Assembly: GCF_000585395.1 (NCBI RefSeq)
Contig: NZ_KK073875.1
Coordinates: 969,311-1,033,310, forward strand
Length of the DNA: 64,000 nucleotides
DNA from: Saccharibacillus sacchari DSM 19268
GTDB taxonomy: Bacteria > Bacillota > Bacilli > Paenibacillales > Paenibacillaceae
Reading direction: 5' to 3'
The notes under the pieces are model-generated. The model was given only the letters and a program-made list of their open reading frames with translations. It did no database searches and was not told where the DNA came from. Below, piece by piece: positions 54,243 through 62,406 of the stretch (the first letter of the stretch is position 1; every line of letters starts with the position of its first letter). The translations under genes were made by a program, and so were the position numbers.

Positions 54243-54608
54243 ATGACAAACATCTTCTTCCCTCTGATCAGTGTGCTCTTCATTATCCAAATACCGCTTC
54301 GACTGTTTATCGTGGAAGGCAAAGCCGAATTCATCGACAAAAACCTGAAAAGGCGTTACGTCTGGACGCACACCGGGCTGACCGCACTGCTGATTATTGC
54401 GGCGCTGCTGTGTCTTTACCTGCTGCCAGATCAAGTCGCGCTGCCTACGGCGATTTTGGTGTTTGGCTCGATCTATCTGGCGAATGCTCTGGTCGAATTC
54501 AAGTACGTACGCGGCACGAAAGAACATGTCGTATCCGCGATCATGGCTGCCGTATATTTGGTGCTTGGGATCGCGCTGTATGTATTCGGCTGGACGGATT
54601 CGTTATAA
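54243..54608 (+). CDS. Small membrane protein, DUF4181-like (121 aa)
   Basis: ATG at 54243 follows CTCAAGGAGCCTACCCGCT. Four hydrophobic segments are visible. The motif LVEFKYVRGTKEHVVSAIMA near residue 85 matches the E-(W/K/F)-K-Y-x5-H signature shared with the genes at 56199, 56609, 57008, 57396 and 58413. The function of the family is unknown; it is common as paralogous clusters in Bacillota. Ends at a strong terminator. Confidence 0.75.
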   Translation: MTNIFFPLISVLFIIQIPLRLFIVEGKAEFIDKNLKRRYVWTHTGLTALLIIAALLCLYLLPDQVALPTAILVFGSIYLANALVEFKYVRGTKEHVVSAIMAAVYLVLGIALYVFGWTDSL

Positions 54609-54610
54609 CA

Positions 54611-54648
54611 AAAACCGGCACCGGTGAAGACTGGCGCCGGTTTTTTGC
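54611..54648. terminator. Bidirectional terminator
   Basis: AAAACCGGCACC and GGCGCCGGTTTT pair around a short loop with T-runs on both strands, between convergent genes. Confidence 0.88.
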
Positions 54649-54694
54649 TGTATTCAAATCGGAGTCTTCTCCGTTTATTTCCGCTTTCTTATCC

Positions 54695-55870
54695 CTACTT
54701 CTTCACCTTCACCAGCAGCGCATTACTCACCGGCCGCCCCGGCTTCGTAATATACTTCCCGTTCAGATACAGCCCGCTTGAAGCGCCGCCGTCCAGGTTC
54801 ATCGCCTGATATGCCCCCGCCTGCTTCATGATCCGGGCAAGCTGCGGCATGGAAGCTTTCGGCGTCGTCACCATAATCAACTCATGGTTCCGCGTGATCC
54901 CGATCGCGCTGCGCGCCGCCTGCCCTCGCAGGATCGCCGGATCGCGGAAGCCTTCTCTCGGCGCGTTCACCGCGACGACGCCGTTTTGCACCAGCAGCGG
55001 ACCCGCTTGCACGGCTCCTTCCACCTGTCCCGCAGCGTACGCCTGGCCGAATTTCAGACCCGGAATCAGACGCGTCATATGGTTCTGGTCATACGCGAAT
55101 ACCGTCAGGTTGGAACCGCCGTTGACGAACTTCATATTCCCTTTGCTGACCAGATACCCGTACGGCGCTCTATAGATCGCCGAGCTGTATGCGTCGAAAT
55201 ACGTCGCGTTGATCGCCGCATACGCGTAATTTTCCGAAGCGATCCATTTCAGATTCTGCACCGTTCCCGCTTTGTTATGGGCAAAGGCCGCATCGAGCGA
55301 TACCCGGGGGTGCATCAGCTGCACGGTCACGATATTTGCCCGGAACGCGGCACCGCCGGAGTAGAAGACTTGCTGGCGGTACGTCACCGGCTTGTCCGTC
55401 AAGGAACCGCGCGCGATGATCGGCAGATCCATCGATTGTCCGCCGCTCGCGATCCGCATCGAGGAAGTCGATTCGTGCCATTTGACGTTCAGCCCCAGAT
55501 GCTGCGCGGCAAAACCGAGCGGCACGTAAGTCACCCCGTCATAGGCAAAAGGCGCCGCGTCGATCTTCGTCTTTTTGCCGTCCACTTCCGCTTTCTTTTT
55601 TCCCGTATGGAGCACGATTTTCTTGTTGCCTTTCACAATTTCCAACTTGCTCGAATCCTGCGCCGCATTGACTTTCGCTCCGGCGAACGTGCTGAGCACG
55701 CGGATCGGAATATACGTGCGGCCCGCCGCCGGATCCGAGTATCCAAAAACTTTAGCCGAGGACGAGGTCGCAGCTGCCGCCGTGGCAACCTCCGTTCCCG
55801 GCACCGCGCCTGTCGTGATCGTTCCTGCAACCAGCGCGATCGCCAGCAGCGTTTTTAACCCCTTTTTCAT
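54695..55870 (-). CDS. Exported phosphodiester glycosidase-family protein with stalk domain
   Basis: The 391-aa protein has a signal peptide (MKKGLKTLLAIALVAGTITT). An N-terminal copper-amine-oxidase-N/stalk domain follows (about 40-140; AGRTYIPIRVLSTFAGAKVN, GVTYVPLGFAAQHLGLNVKW). A C-terminal NAGPA-like phosphodiester glycosidase domain (about 170-388) includes YAAINATYFDAYSSAIYRAP, GAVQAGPLLVQNG, ARSAIGITRNHELIMVTT and YQAMNLDGGASSGLYLNGKY. These enzymes act on cell-envelope glycan phosphodiesters. The intact C-terminus GRPVSNALLVKVKK is the reference for its damaged paralogue at 59832. Confidence 0.9.
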   Translation of the reverse strand: MKKGLKTLLAIALVAGTITTGAVPGTEVATAAAATSSSAKVFGYSDPAAGRTYIPIRVLSTFAGAKVNAAQDSSKLEIVKGNKKIVLHTGKKKAEVDGKKTKIDAAPFAYDGVTYVPLGFAAQHLGLNVKWHESTSSMRIASGGQSMDLPIIARGSLTDKPVTYRQQVFYSGGAAFRANIVTVQLMHPRVSLDAAFAHNKAGTVQNLKWIASENYAYAAINATYFDAYSSAIYRAPYGYLVSKGNMKFVNGGSNLTVFAYDQNHMTRLIPGLKFGQAYAAGQVEGAVQAGPLLVQNGVVAVNAPREGFRDPAILRGQAARSAIGITRNHELIMVTTPKASMPQLARIMKQAGAYQAMNLDGGASSGLYLNGKYITKPGRPVSNALLVKVKK

Positions 55871-56198
55871 GTGAGCCCTATCCCCTTTGCATCTGCTTAT
55901 TCGTTGAAGGTTGATTTCCGTCAGCCGTTATGACCCTGTTTATTTCTTCCCTTTTATATATCTGTTTTTCCGGCGGCGGAATGAACCTTTTTCAAGAAAA
56001 ACCCTCCTTCGGAATTAGATAAAAACCGTAACTTCACCATTCTCCCGAGAGTCTATTCAAAAGTAAGAACAAAGCCCCAAATCCGAAACGCACCGATCCG
56101 CTGCCGATAGGAAGATGTAGACGTATCGATGATAGGACGGAACTTTTTACGCAGCAAGGCTACATCTACATAAACTCGCAAAGGAAGGATGTTTCATT
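55871..56198. other. Intergenic region
   Basis: About 330 bp between divergent genes. Likely promoters; no gene, RNA or dyad was recognised. Confidence 0.5.
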
Positions 56199-56550
56199 AT
56201 GTTGATTTCTTCAGGTCGAATCGCACTCATGCTGGTTCTTTTCATTTTATTCGTCATTTTGCTTTACAAACAAATTCAAATCCGATCCCTGCATGAACTG
56301 CTCTTGTTTTCGATTTCTTTATTGCTGTTAGGCATCGCGTTACGCCTAATTAGCCTACAGCAAGACGTAGCTTTTTATTTCATTAGTTTCGTGTGTATCG
56401 TACTAGGTGGATTAACTGCGTTGATCTCGTTTTTTTTCAAAAAAGCACATTGAACGCAAATATGCACCGGCAAAAAGGCAGCACTTCGCGTCCGTGATTT
56501 TGTCGGTGCTCTACATCGGAACATCTGCGGCACTCTGCATAAATTTTTGA
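56199..56550 (+). pseudogene. Frameshifted DUF4181-like membrane protein gene
   Basis: ATG follows AAAGGAAGGATGTTTCATT. The first frame gives 84 aa and stops at 56451-56453, just after a T8 run (56430-56437) and an A6 run. In the +1 frame the sequence continues IERKYAPAKRQHFASVILSV then LYIGTSAALCINF to a stop at 56548. This restores the family motif E-K-K-Y...R-H seen in the intact paralogues. One base fewer in the homopolymer would give a continuous protein of 117 aa. It is a decayed, slippage-regulated or mis-sequenced gene. Confidence 0.78.
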
Positions 56551-56608
56551 ATCTATCACCCAACTAATTCCACTTATAAAGCGTTTATTAATATAGAGGT
56601 GAACGTTT

Positions 56609-56971
56609 ATGGGAGATTACTCGAATTTTATCGTTATTGTATTGATTGTTGCTTTGCGATTTCTGATGGATCGGCTGATCGTTCGCGGCGAAGATCGTCG
56701 CAGGCTTACCGATCTGGATAAGCCGCGAATCTACTCGTTTATACTCAACGGAGTCGTGATCGCCTCGATAATCGCATTGATTATTTTCGTCAGAGATATG
56801 TCTTTATTCACGGGAATCGCGCTTGGCCTTTTCGCTTTGTACGGTCTGTCTCAATCGTGGCTGGAAAAGAAGTACCTGCCGAATACCAAGCGTCATATCG
56901 CAACCTTGCTTTCGATCGGGTGCGCGATAATCGTGCTCGGCTCTTATATGCTGTTTTATCCGATGACTTGA
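56609..56971 (+). CDS. Small membrane protein, DUF4181-like (120 aa)
   Basis: ATG follows ATAGAGGTGAACGTTT. Four hydrophobic segments. The motif SWLEKKYLPNTKRHIATLLS near residue 85 places it with the paralogues in this cluster, and RLIVRGEDRRRLTDLDKPRI forms the first cytoplasmic loop. It is followed at 36 nt by the paralogue at 57008, so the cluster probably arose by tandem duplication. Function unknown. Confidence 0.75.
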   Translation: MGDYSNFIVIVLIVALRFLMDRLIVRGEDRRRLTDLDKPRIYSFILNGVVIASIIALIIFVRDMSLFTGIALGLFALYGLSQSWLEKKYLPNTKRHIATLLSIGCAIIVLGSYMLFYPMT

Positions 56972-57007
56972 TCCGCCAAGCTTATACGCAAAAGGAGGTC
57001 CCCTACT

Positions 57008-57370
57008 ATGAACTACGCCGCTTTCCCGATCATCACGTTCGGTAATCTGGTCGTCGTGCTGCTGATCTATTTCGTCTTTCCGCGCTTTATCGTGACGGGG
57101 CCGGACCAGCGCAGGCTTCAAGACGTTCCGCGATTGGATCTGGCTGTGAAAATCGCTCTTGTTTCCGTGATCGTCATCCTGCTCATAGCGGCCGCCCTGA
57201 ATATGAATCTCGACTTTGTCGGATTTCCGCTCGCGATCCTTTTCGGTCTTCTGATCCTGTTCATGGAGAAAAAATATCTGCCCGCAACGCGCCGCCACTT
57301 GGTCACGCTGTGCTGGATCGGCTTTACGTGCGTGCTTTTCGGCATTTATTTTGGAGTCTCTTATTTTTAA
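57008..57370 (+). CDS. Small membrane protein, DUF4181-like (120 aa)
   Basis: ATG follows GCAAAAGGAGGTCCCCTACT. Loop FIVTGPDQRRLQDVPRLDLA and motif MEKKYLPATRRHLVTLCWIG are nearly the same as in the disrupted neighbour at 57396, making these two the closest pair in the cluster. Four hydrophobic segments. The next paralogue starts 25 nt downstream. Confidence 0.75.
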   Translation: MNYAAFPIITFGNLVVVLLIYFVFPRFIVTGPDQRRLQDVPRLDLAVKIALVSVIVILLIAAALNMNLDFVGFPLAILFGLLILFMEKKYLPATRRHLVTLCWIGFTCVLFGIYFGVSYF

Positions 57371-57395
57371 AAACATCAAATAGGAGGACTGCCGC

Positions 57396-57876
57396 ATGAC
57401 CCCGATCTTGTTCTCTGTCGTGCTTCCCGGCATCATTATCGTATCGCTACTGGCTTACGCCGTACTGCCGCGCTGGATCGTCGTTACCGGACCGGACAAG
57501 CTCACCCACAAAGACGTTCCTAATACCTTATCAACTCCTAATCAGAGGATTACGTTCGGCTGAAACGCACACGCTTTAGGTGTGTTTCAGGTGGGCGTAA
57601 CCTTACCTTTAGTGTTGACAAGGTACTAAGCTTAATCGTTACCTGAATATCGTGGCTTGGACGCAGCTGGTGCTCATGTTCGTAACGATTGTTTTGGAAC
57701 TTCCGCGACCGCAAATGGAACTGATCTTCTTCGCGTTGATCGCGGCGGCGGGAATCGCGTTCGCGCTGTTGGAGAAAAAATATTTGCCCGGCACAAGGCG
57801 ATATTTGGTTACGTTATGCTGGGTCGCAGGGATATGCATCGTGTTCGCCATCTATGGATGGGTCGCTTATTTCTGA
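57396..57876 (+). pseudogene. DUF4181-like gene split by a 102-bp MITE
   Basis: ATG at 57396 follows AATAGGAGGACTGCCGC. The frame reads to THKDVP, then enters the insertion and stops at 57561-57563 after 55 codons. The rest, KLNRYLNIVAWTQLVLMFVT to the motif LEKKYLPGTRRYLVTLCWVA and the end IYGWVAYF, lies past the element. Removing 57524-57625 and one copy of the CTAA duplication joins CCT to AAG and gives an uninterrupted protein colinear with the 57008 paralogue. The 3' part has no good ribosome-binding site, so the gene is probably inactive. Confidence 0.88.
57524..57625. mobile_element. MITE, family B copy 2, inserted in a membrane-protein gene
   Basis: The 102-bp element has inverted ends TACCTTATCAAC and GTTGACAAGGTA, flanked by CTAA on both sides (57520-57523 and 57626-57629). 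It is a palindrome with apex CTGAAACGCACACGCTTTAG and encodes no protein. It aligns end to end with the element at 22909-23011. Confidence 0.88.
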
Positions 57877-57958
57877 ACGGCTCGATGATACAAAAATGCT
57901 ATTCCCTTCGTCTTCTTTGCAAACCAATCCGTCCGAATGATCGAAGGGAGTCAAAAGC

Positions 57959-58396
57959 ATGAATCAGACCGAACTTAAATCCGCGCCTCCGTCCAAAAAG
58001 TTAAAAAGAAATCGGCTGCTGTCATTAATCACCATCATCGTCTCCGTTTGCACGATCATCATCATTGCCACGCAGGCCTTCGGAATTCTTCACTCGATGC
58101 GCCCGCTCACCGTTACGTTGAAAAATAATACGAATTCCGAAATTATTTCCGTCGAGTTTCGTATGACCCATATGGACACTCCGTACGTATTCGAACGAAC
58201 CATCCCCGCCGGCGAGAGCCGAAATATCCGACCGGAGTTCGAGAATCTGGTCGAAGGCGAGATGACTTTTACCGCCGCGGACGCCGAAGGGCACCGTTAC
58301 ACAGGCATCGCTTGCGGCTACACGTCAAGGTTGAGCGGGGAATCGACCATCACGATCGACGCGAACGGAGTTGCGATCCAAGCTGAATGCAGTTAA
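57959..58396 (+). CDS. Membrane-anchored extracytoplasmic protein, unknown (145 aa)
   Basis: ATG follows CGAAGGGAGTCAAAAGC. A basic N-terminus precedes one membrane helix (LLSLITIIVSVCTIIIIATQ). The outer domain is beta-rich: PLTVTLKNNTNSEIISVEFR, FERTIPAGESRNIRPEF, GEMTFTAADAEGHRYTGIAC, and two Cys near the C-terminus could form a disulphide. It sits between DUF4181-like genes, 17 nt before the last paralogue, so it belongs to the same transcript. No family recognised. Confidence 0.7.
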   Translation: MNQTELKSAPPSKKLKRNRLLSLITIIVSVCTIIIIATQAFGILHSMRPLTVTLKNNTNSEIISVEFRMTHMDTPYVFERTIPAGESRNIRPEFENLVEGEMTFTAADAEGHRYTGIACGYTSRLSGESTITIDANGVAIQAECS

Positions 58397-58412
58397 AAAA
58401 GGAGGAATATCA

Positions 58413-58781
58413 ATGACACCGGAAGGTACAGCCGCAATGATTCTGCTCGCGATCATCATCGGAGCCCGGCTTTTATTCGGCAAACTGTTCGTCAACCGCA
58501 GCGATTCGCGCAAACTGCATCAGACGGTAAAAGGATACATCCTGACTACTCTCGGCAGTCTCACCGTTATCATTTTGGGCTTCAGCTTACGCTTTTGGGA
58601 ATTGAACGTCGCGACTGCTCAAGGCATTCTGCTTGGCTTACTGCTGGTACTCGGCGGCTACTACGCGTTTCTCGAATGGCGGTATATCCGCGAATCCCGC
58701 AGGCATATCGCGACGCTGCTGACGACGGTTGTCGCAGTGGCGGCAGTCGGCGTGTACGTTTTAATACTGCCGATCGTTTGA
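58413..58781 (+). CDS. Small membrane protein, DUF4181-like (122 aa)
   Basis: ATG at 58413 follows AAAAAAGGAGGAATATCA; an in-frame ATG at 58371 overlaps the previous gene and is rejected. Four hydrophobic segments. The motif FLEWRYIRESRRHIATLLTT carries the EW(K/R)Y form usual in the family. It is the last gene of the cluster. Confidence 0.75.
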   Translation: MTPEGTAAMILLAIIIGARLLFGKLFVNRSDSRKLHQTVKGYILTTLGSLTVIILGFSLRFWELNVATAQGILLGLLLVLGGYYAFLEWRYIRESRRHIATLLTTVVAVAAVGVYVLILPIV

Positions 58782-59003
58782 ATCCTAATTTTTTGAGTTA
58801 TAGGATATAACCCTTCAGGTTTCTAAAATTATGACCGATTTAAAATCTAAAGACATTCGTGTCTTGAAATGGTTAAGTATCATCAAGAGTTTATCTATCT
58901 GTATCAGTTTCCTTAGTTATACCTTTGCTAATCAAAGATTTCTGAGTTAATATATGTTTATTGGAATTGATCGGAATTATTTCAAAGGAAGGTGGCATTT
59001 CAG

Positions 59004-59186
59004 ATGGCTACCAAGAGTTTTACTTCAGAATTTAAATTTAACCAAAGAGCTAGTTCGAAACTTGCAGATGCAATCGACAATTCTCGAAAGGTTTCTCAGG
59101 TGAGTAATCAGACGGTGAATGATGTAGTTCGAACAGAAGCTATTCAAAAAATCATGGATAGCTTTTTAAGCAACACATCAAAATAA
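59004..59186 (+). CDS. Putative antitoxin of a GNAT toxin pair (60 aa)
   Basis: ATG at 59004 follows CAAAGGAAGGTGGCATTTCAG. The protein MATKSFTSEFKFNQRASSKL then ADAIDNSRKVSQVSNQ is short, polar and largely helical, with no recognised DNA-binding motif. Its stop overlaps the start of the GNAT gene as TAATG. Size, order and coupling fit a toxin-antitoxin module, but the antitoxin family is not one I recognise. Both genes are AT-rich compared with the neighbours. Confidence 0.6.
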   Translation: MATKSFTSEFKFNQRASSKLADAIDNSRKVSQVSNQTVNDVVRTEAIQKIMDSFLSNTSK

Positions 59187-59806
59187 TGGCACTAAATATC
59201 ATTTCGCTTTACGACATGCTTCGATCAATTCCAATAGAGAGCGACATTCAAAAACTCCTTTCATCTTTTAAAAGTATGAACGCTCAAGATAGCACTGGAG
59301 CAGATGATGTGGAGTTTTTTTTGCATAACAAAGCTATTCAATTCGAAAAGATGGATTTGGCTCGTACATATCTAGTTATGTCTACTTATCAGTCTAAACC
59401 TATCCTTGTCGGATATTTCTCCATTTCTAACAAACCACTCACAATGCCTGGTAAGCAGTTTAGAAAACTTTCTAAAAGCTTGCAAAAACGCTTGACCGGA
59501 ATGGGTAGCAGGGGCGAACAAAGTTCTTATATCATCAAAGGATATCTTTTGGGACAACTCGGTAAAAATTTTAGCACCGAAGCTCTGGCTGCTAATTGTT
59601 GTAGCGGAAATGACCTGCTTCAGATTGTATATAAAAAGGTGGCAGAGGCACACCGGATTGTTGGCGGCCGTATTCTATATTTGGAATGCGAAAACGTCCC
59701 AAAAATTATTGAATTCTATCGATCAAACGGTTTTAGTCAAATCGAAGGATTTGAAACGGAAAACGGGTACTGCATGATGGTCAAGCAAGTAAAAGATTTA
59801 CTCTAA
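59186..59806 (+). CDS. GNAT acetyltransferase, probable toxin of a TA pair
   Basis: The 206-aa protein contains VEFFLHNKAIQFEKMDLART, YLVMSTYQSKPILVGYFSIS and the GNAT end GGRILYLECENVPKIIEFYR then SNGFSQIE. The pattern FL..KA..........TYLV......VGYFS is typical of toxin-type GNATs (TacT-like), which acetylate charged tRNAs. At 206 aa it is longer than usual (about 160-175). An insertion at about residues 85-125 (PGKQFRKLSKSLQKRLTG) is rich in basic residues. Start overlaps the upstream stop as TAATG. Confidence 0.72.
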   Translation: MALNIISLYDMLRSIPIESDIQKLLSSFKSMNAQDSTGADDVEFFLHNKAIQFEKMDLARTYLVMSTYQSKPILVGYFSISNKPLTMPGKQFRKLSKSLQKRLTGMGSRGEQSSYIIKGYLLGQLGKNFSTEALAANCCSGNDLLQIVYKKVAEAHRIVGGRILYLECENVPKIIEFYRSNGFSQIEGFETENGYCMMVKQVKDLL

Positions 59807-59815
59807 AAACTCAGA

Positions 59816-59850
59816 AACAAGAGACCTTCGATCATCGAAGGTCTCTTGTT
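59816..59850. terminator. Bidirectional terminator
   Basis: AACAAGAGACCTTCGAT and ATCGAAGGTCTCTTGTT pair perfectly around one base (practically a 14-bp stem). It serves the GNAT gene and the glycosidase paralogue on the other strand, whose shifted stop codon lies inside it. Confidence 0.85.
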
Positions 59851-61013
59851 CTTTCTAAAATTAAATCTACTCCACTTTCACCAACAACGCATTGCGTCGT
59901 GATATACTTCCCGTTCAAATACAGCCCGCTCGAAGCCCCGCCGTCCAGATTCATCGCCTGATACGCTCCTGCCTGCTTCATGATCTGCGCGAGCTGCGGG
60001 ATGGTAGAGCCGCCGACGGTCAGCAGGATCAGCTCGTGATTTTGCGTGATGCCGATAGCGCTGCGCGCTCCGCCGCCTGTTAGAATCTTCGGATCCTGGA
60101 ACCCTTCCGCGGCTGCATTTACCGCAACGTTACCGTTCTTGAGCAGCATCGGCCCGGCTTGCACGGCTCCTTCTACTTGCCTTGCATCGAACGCCGTTCC
60201 GAATTCGAACCCCGGAATCAGCCTCGCCAATTGATTGTCGTCATAAGCAAATATCGTCCGATTGGTGCCTCCGTTGGCGAACTGCACATCCCCTTTGCTG
60301 ACCAAATAGCCGTAAGGCGCTTTGTAGGCAGCCGAGCTGTACGCGTCGAAAAACGTTCCGTTGATCGCTGCATACGCACCGTTTTGAGCCGCAATCGCAC
60401 TCAAATCCTGCACGGCTCCGACTTTATGATTGGCAAAAGCGGCGTCCAGCGATACCTGCGGATGCATCAACTGCACAGTCACGACGTTGGCGGTAAAGGA
60501 AGAACCTCCCACGCGGAACGTTTGACGCTGGTGACGCACGGGCGTGTTCGTCAACGAGCCGCGGGCGATGATCGGCAGATCCATCTTCTTCTCCCCGTTC
60601 GTGACGCGCATGGAGGAGGTCGAGCTGTCCCATTTCAAACCTACGCCTAAATGCGTCGCGACCAGACCGAGCGGAACGTAGGTCACGCCTGCGTCGCTGA
60701 ACGGCGCTGCGTCGATTTGGACCGATTTACCGTCGATCGTCGCCTGCTTTTTCCCCATCGTCAGCGTTATTTTCTTTTTGCCTTTTACAATATCGATCTT
60801 GCCCGAAGATGCTACCCAGTTCACCTTGGCCCCCGAAAAATCACTGAGTATGCGAATCGGCACATACGTCCGTCCTGCCGCCGGGTCCGAGTAGCCGAAT
60901 GTTTTGGCCGTTGTCGCCGCTACCGCCGTTGTCGTCGCGATCGGAACCGATCCGACCGTTGTTACTCCCGCCGTCAGCGCAACAGCCAACAGCATTTTTA
61001 TTGCTTTTTGCAT
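59832..61013 (-). CDS. Exported phosphodiester glycosidase paralogue with frameshifted C-terminus
   Basis: Start ATG at 61013 (MQKAIKMLLAVALTAGVTTV, a signal peptide) after AAGAAGGGAACATACATC. The stalk domain (GRTYVPIRILSDFSGAKVN, VTYVPLGLVATHLGVGLKW) and NAGPA-like domain (YAAINGTFFDAYSSAAYKAP, YQAMNLDGGASSGLYLNGKY) match the paralogue at 54695 throughout. After GKYIT the frame departs (TQCVVGESGVDLIL...) and runs into the terminator. In another frame the DNA still encodes NALLVKVE and a TAG at 59867-59869. Relative to the paralogue a net 17-nt deletion removed PGRPVS and shifted the frame. The catalytic region is intact, so activity may persist. Confidence 0.85.
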   Translation of the reverse strand: MQKAIKMLLAVALTAGVTTVGSVPIATTTAVAATTAKTFGYSDPAAGRTYVPIRILSDFSGAKVNWVASSGKIDIVKGKKKITLTMGKKQATIDGKSVQIDAAPFSDAGVTYVPLGLVATHLGVGLKWDSSTSSMRVTNGEKKMDLPIIARGSLTNTPVRHQRQTFRVGGSSFTANVVTVQLMHPQVSLDAAFANHKVGAVQDLSAIAAQNGAYAAINGTFFDAYSSAAYKAPYGYLVSKGDVQFANGGTNRTIFAYDDNQLARLIPGFEFGTAFDARQVEGAVQAGPMLLKNGNVAVNAAAEGFQDPKILTGGGARSAIGITQNHELILLTVGGSTIPQLAQIMKQAGAYQAMNLDGGASSGLYLNGKYITTQCVVGESGVDLILERTRDLR

Positions 61014-61259
61014 GATGTATGTTCCCTTCTTCCCGGTTCTCCCACCAGATCCGGATTTTTGCTTGCTCACTCTCTATATATCTGCATGTTTCCCTTTAAA
61101 ATAAACCTTTTGGGAAAGATTTCTCGACCGAATTTCGGGGTGAAAAGAAAGTAAGGGTGCATCTTAAGCCATATCAATAAAAAAGCAGCCATGCCAACCG
61201 TAACTTTTACCTGAACGTAGGAGTTATGAATTTATGAAGGGCAAAGGAGGAAGTATCCG

Positions 61260-62000
61260 ATGAACCTGCTGGAACCTAAAGACCTGAAGCAAGAACCCGA
61301 AGAGTCGCTGGGCTTGAAGCGTTCGACGTCGTTTGAAGAATCGAAAACAAATCAATCTCCGTCGGGAGCGATTGTGCTCATTGCGGGTGCAGCCGCTTTT
61401 CTGCTTACCGCGGCTTTGATGGCTACCGTGAAACGAATCCGGCAAACCCGTGAAATCAAGCGATACTTTAGCGGCGAAACGACCGATCGTTTGGCGGCAT
61501 CCGCCGATGCCATCGTGCAGCTGATCGAACGCGAATCGAACGAAGCGGAAGCTTTATCCGGGTCGGGTTATCCCGCGTCCTTCCTGCTGGAGTTGGAGAG
61601 AGAGCAGCACCGACTGGTCGAAGCTTACGGCAGTCTGTACCAGACGCTTGGCGTCAAGGAGCAGTCGGAACTGATCGATCCGAAACAGCTGCTGATCTTT
61701 AACGGAATCGAGGCTTTCGAAGCTCTGCCCGCAGCCGAGGGACGGCCTGCCGCCGTGCATCATCGCGGGCTTGCTCCGGAGGAACCGCAGTTTGCGGCGA
61801 TAACCGATGGAGCGGCTCAATCGGAGGTTCGTTTTATCCCCGACATCGCTCAGGCGTCTGCGTTGGAACATCTATACGCGATGTGCCTCAACATTCGCGA
61901 ATTGGCGAACGTGGACAACCGTTCTTCTTACGGCGCCGAACGATCCGAACAGTCCGCCGCCCGTCTGCTGGCTTCGATCGGACAGCAGTCCGAAGCGTGA
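61260..62000 (+). CDS. Single-pass membrane protein, unknown (246 aa)
   Basis: ATG follows GCAAAGGAGGAAGTATCCG. A charged N-terminal segment of about 36 residues (EPKDLKQEPEESLGLKRSTS) precedes one membrane helix (AIVLIAGAAAFLLTAALMAT). A long, mainly helical soluble domain follows (RLAASADAIVQLIERESNEA, LLELEREQHRLVEAYGSLYQ, ASALEHLYAMCLNIRELANV). No family recognised. The gene at 62049 follows with a 48-nt gap; the pair may form an envelope complex. Confidence 0.68.
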   Translation: MNLLEPKDLKQEPEESLGLKRSTSFEESKTNQSPSGAIVLIAGAAAFLLTAALMATVKRIRQTREIKRYFSGETTDRLAASADAIVQLIERESNEAEALSGSGYPASFLLELEREQHRLVEAYGSLYQTLGVKEQSELIDPKQLLIFNGIEAFEALPAAEGRPAAVHHRGLAPEEPQFAAITDGAAQSEVRFIPDIAQASALEHLYAMCLNIRELANVDNRSSYGAERSEQSAARLLASIGQQSEA

Positions 62001-62048
62001 TAGGCAGAAGCCGAAGCAAAATTCGATACAAGAAAGGAAAAACCAAAC

Positions 62049-62324
62049 ATGTCCCGACGCATTACGGTGCAAGACAGCCCGGGCCTCGACGAAATCCGGG
62101 CCGAATACGACCAACTCTGGACGGACTTGCAGCATGCAAACGCAAAAAAAGCAGCCCGAATATTGAAACGCAGCCGACGCGCCCTATTGCCTTCGGGCCA
62201 ACGTTTGGCTGAACGATTGCAGCCGTTTCGCAGTCGTCTATTATGGGCAATCCCGCTGGGAACGGCTGCTGCGGTAAGCGCTTCGTATGTGGCGTTTATT
62301 TGGGTTGCTTTGTGGGTGGAATAA
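62049..62324 (+). CDS. Small tail-anchored membrane protein, unknown (91 aa)
   Basis: ATG after AAGAAAGGAAAAACCAAAC. Helical, basic N-terminal part (LDEIRAEYDQLWTDLQHANA, KKAARILKRSRRALLPSGQR) and one C-terminal hydrophobic helix (LLWAIPLGTAAAVSASYVAF). Probably cotranscribed with the gene at 61260 and followed by a terminator. No family recognised. Confidence 0.65.
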   Translation: MSRRITVQDSPGLDEIRAEYDQLWTDLQHANAKKAARILKRSRRALLPSGQRLAERLQPFRSRLLWAIPLGTAAAVSASYVAFIWVALWVE

Positions 62325-62356
62325 GAATTACGAGGTATAACCGAATTTATTAGAGG

Positions 62357-62387
62357 TCGCCCGGTACTTGATGCCGGGCGATTTTTT
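62357..62387 (+). terminator. Rho-independent terminator
   Basis: TCGCCCGG pairs with CCGGGCGA and TTTTTT follows. Ends the 61260-62324 pair. Confidence 0.88.
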
Positions 62388-62406
62388 ATGAAGATATCTG
62401 TTCTAG

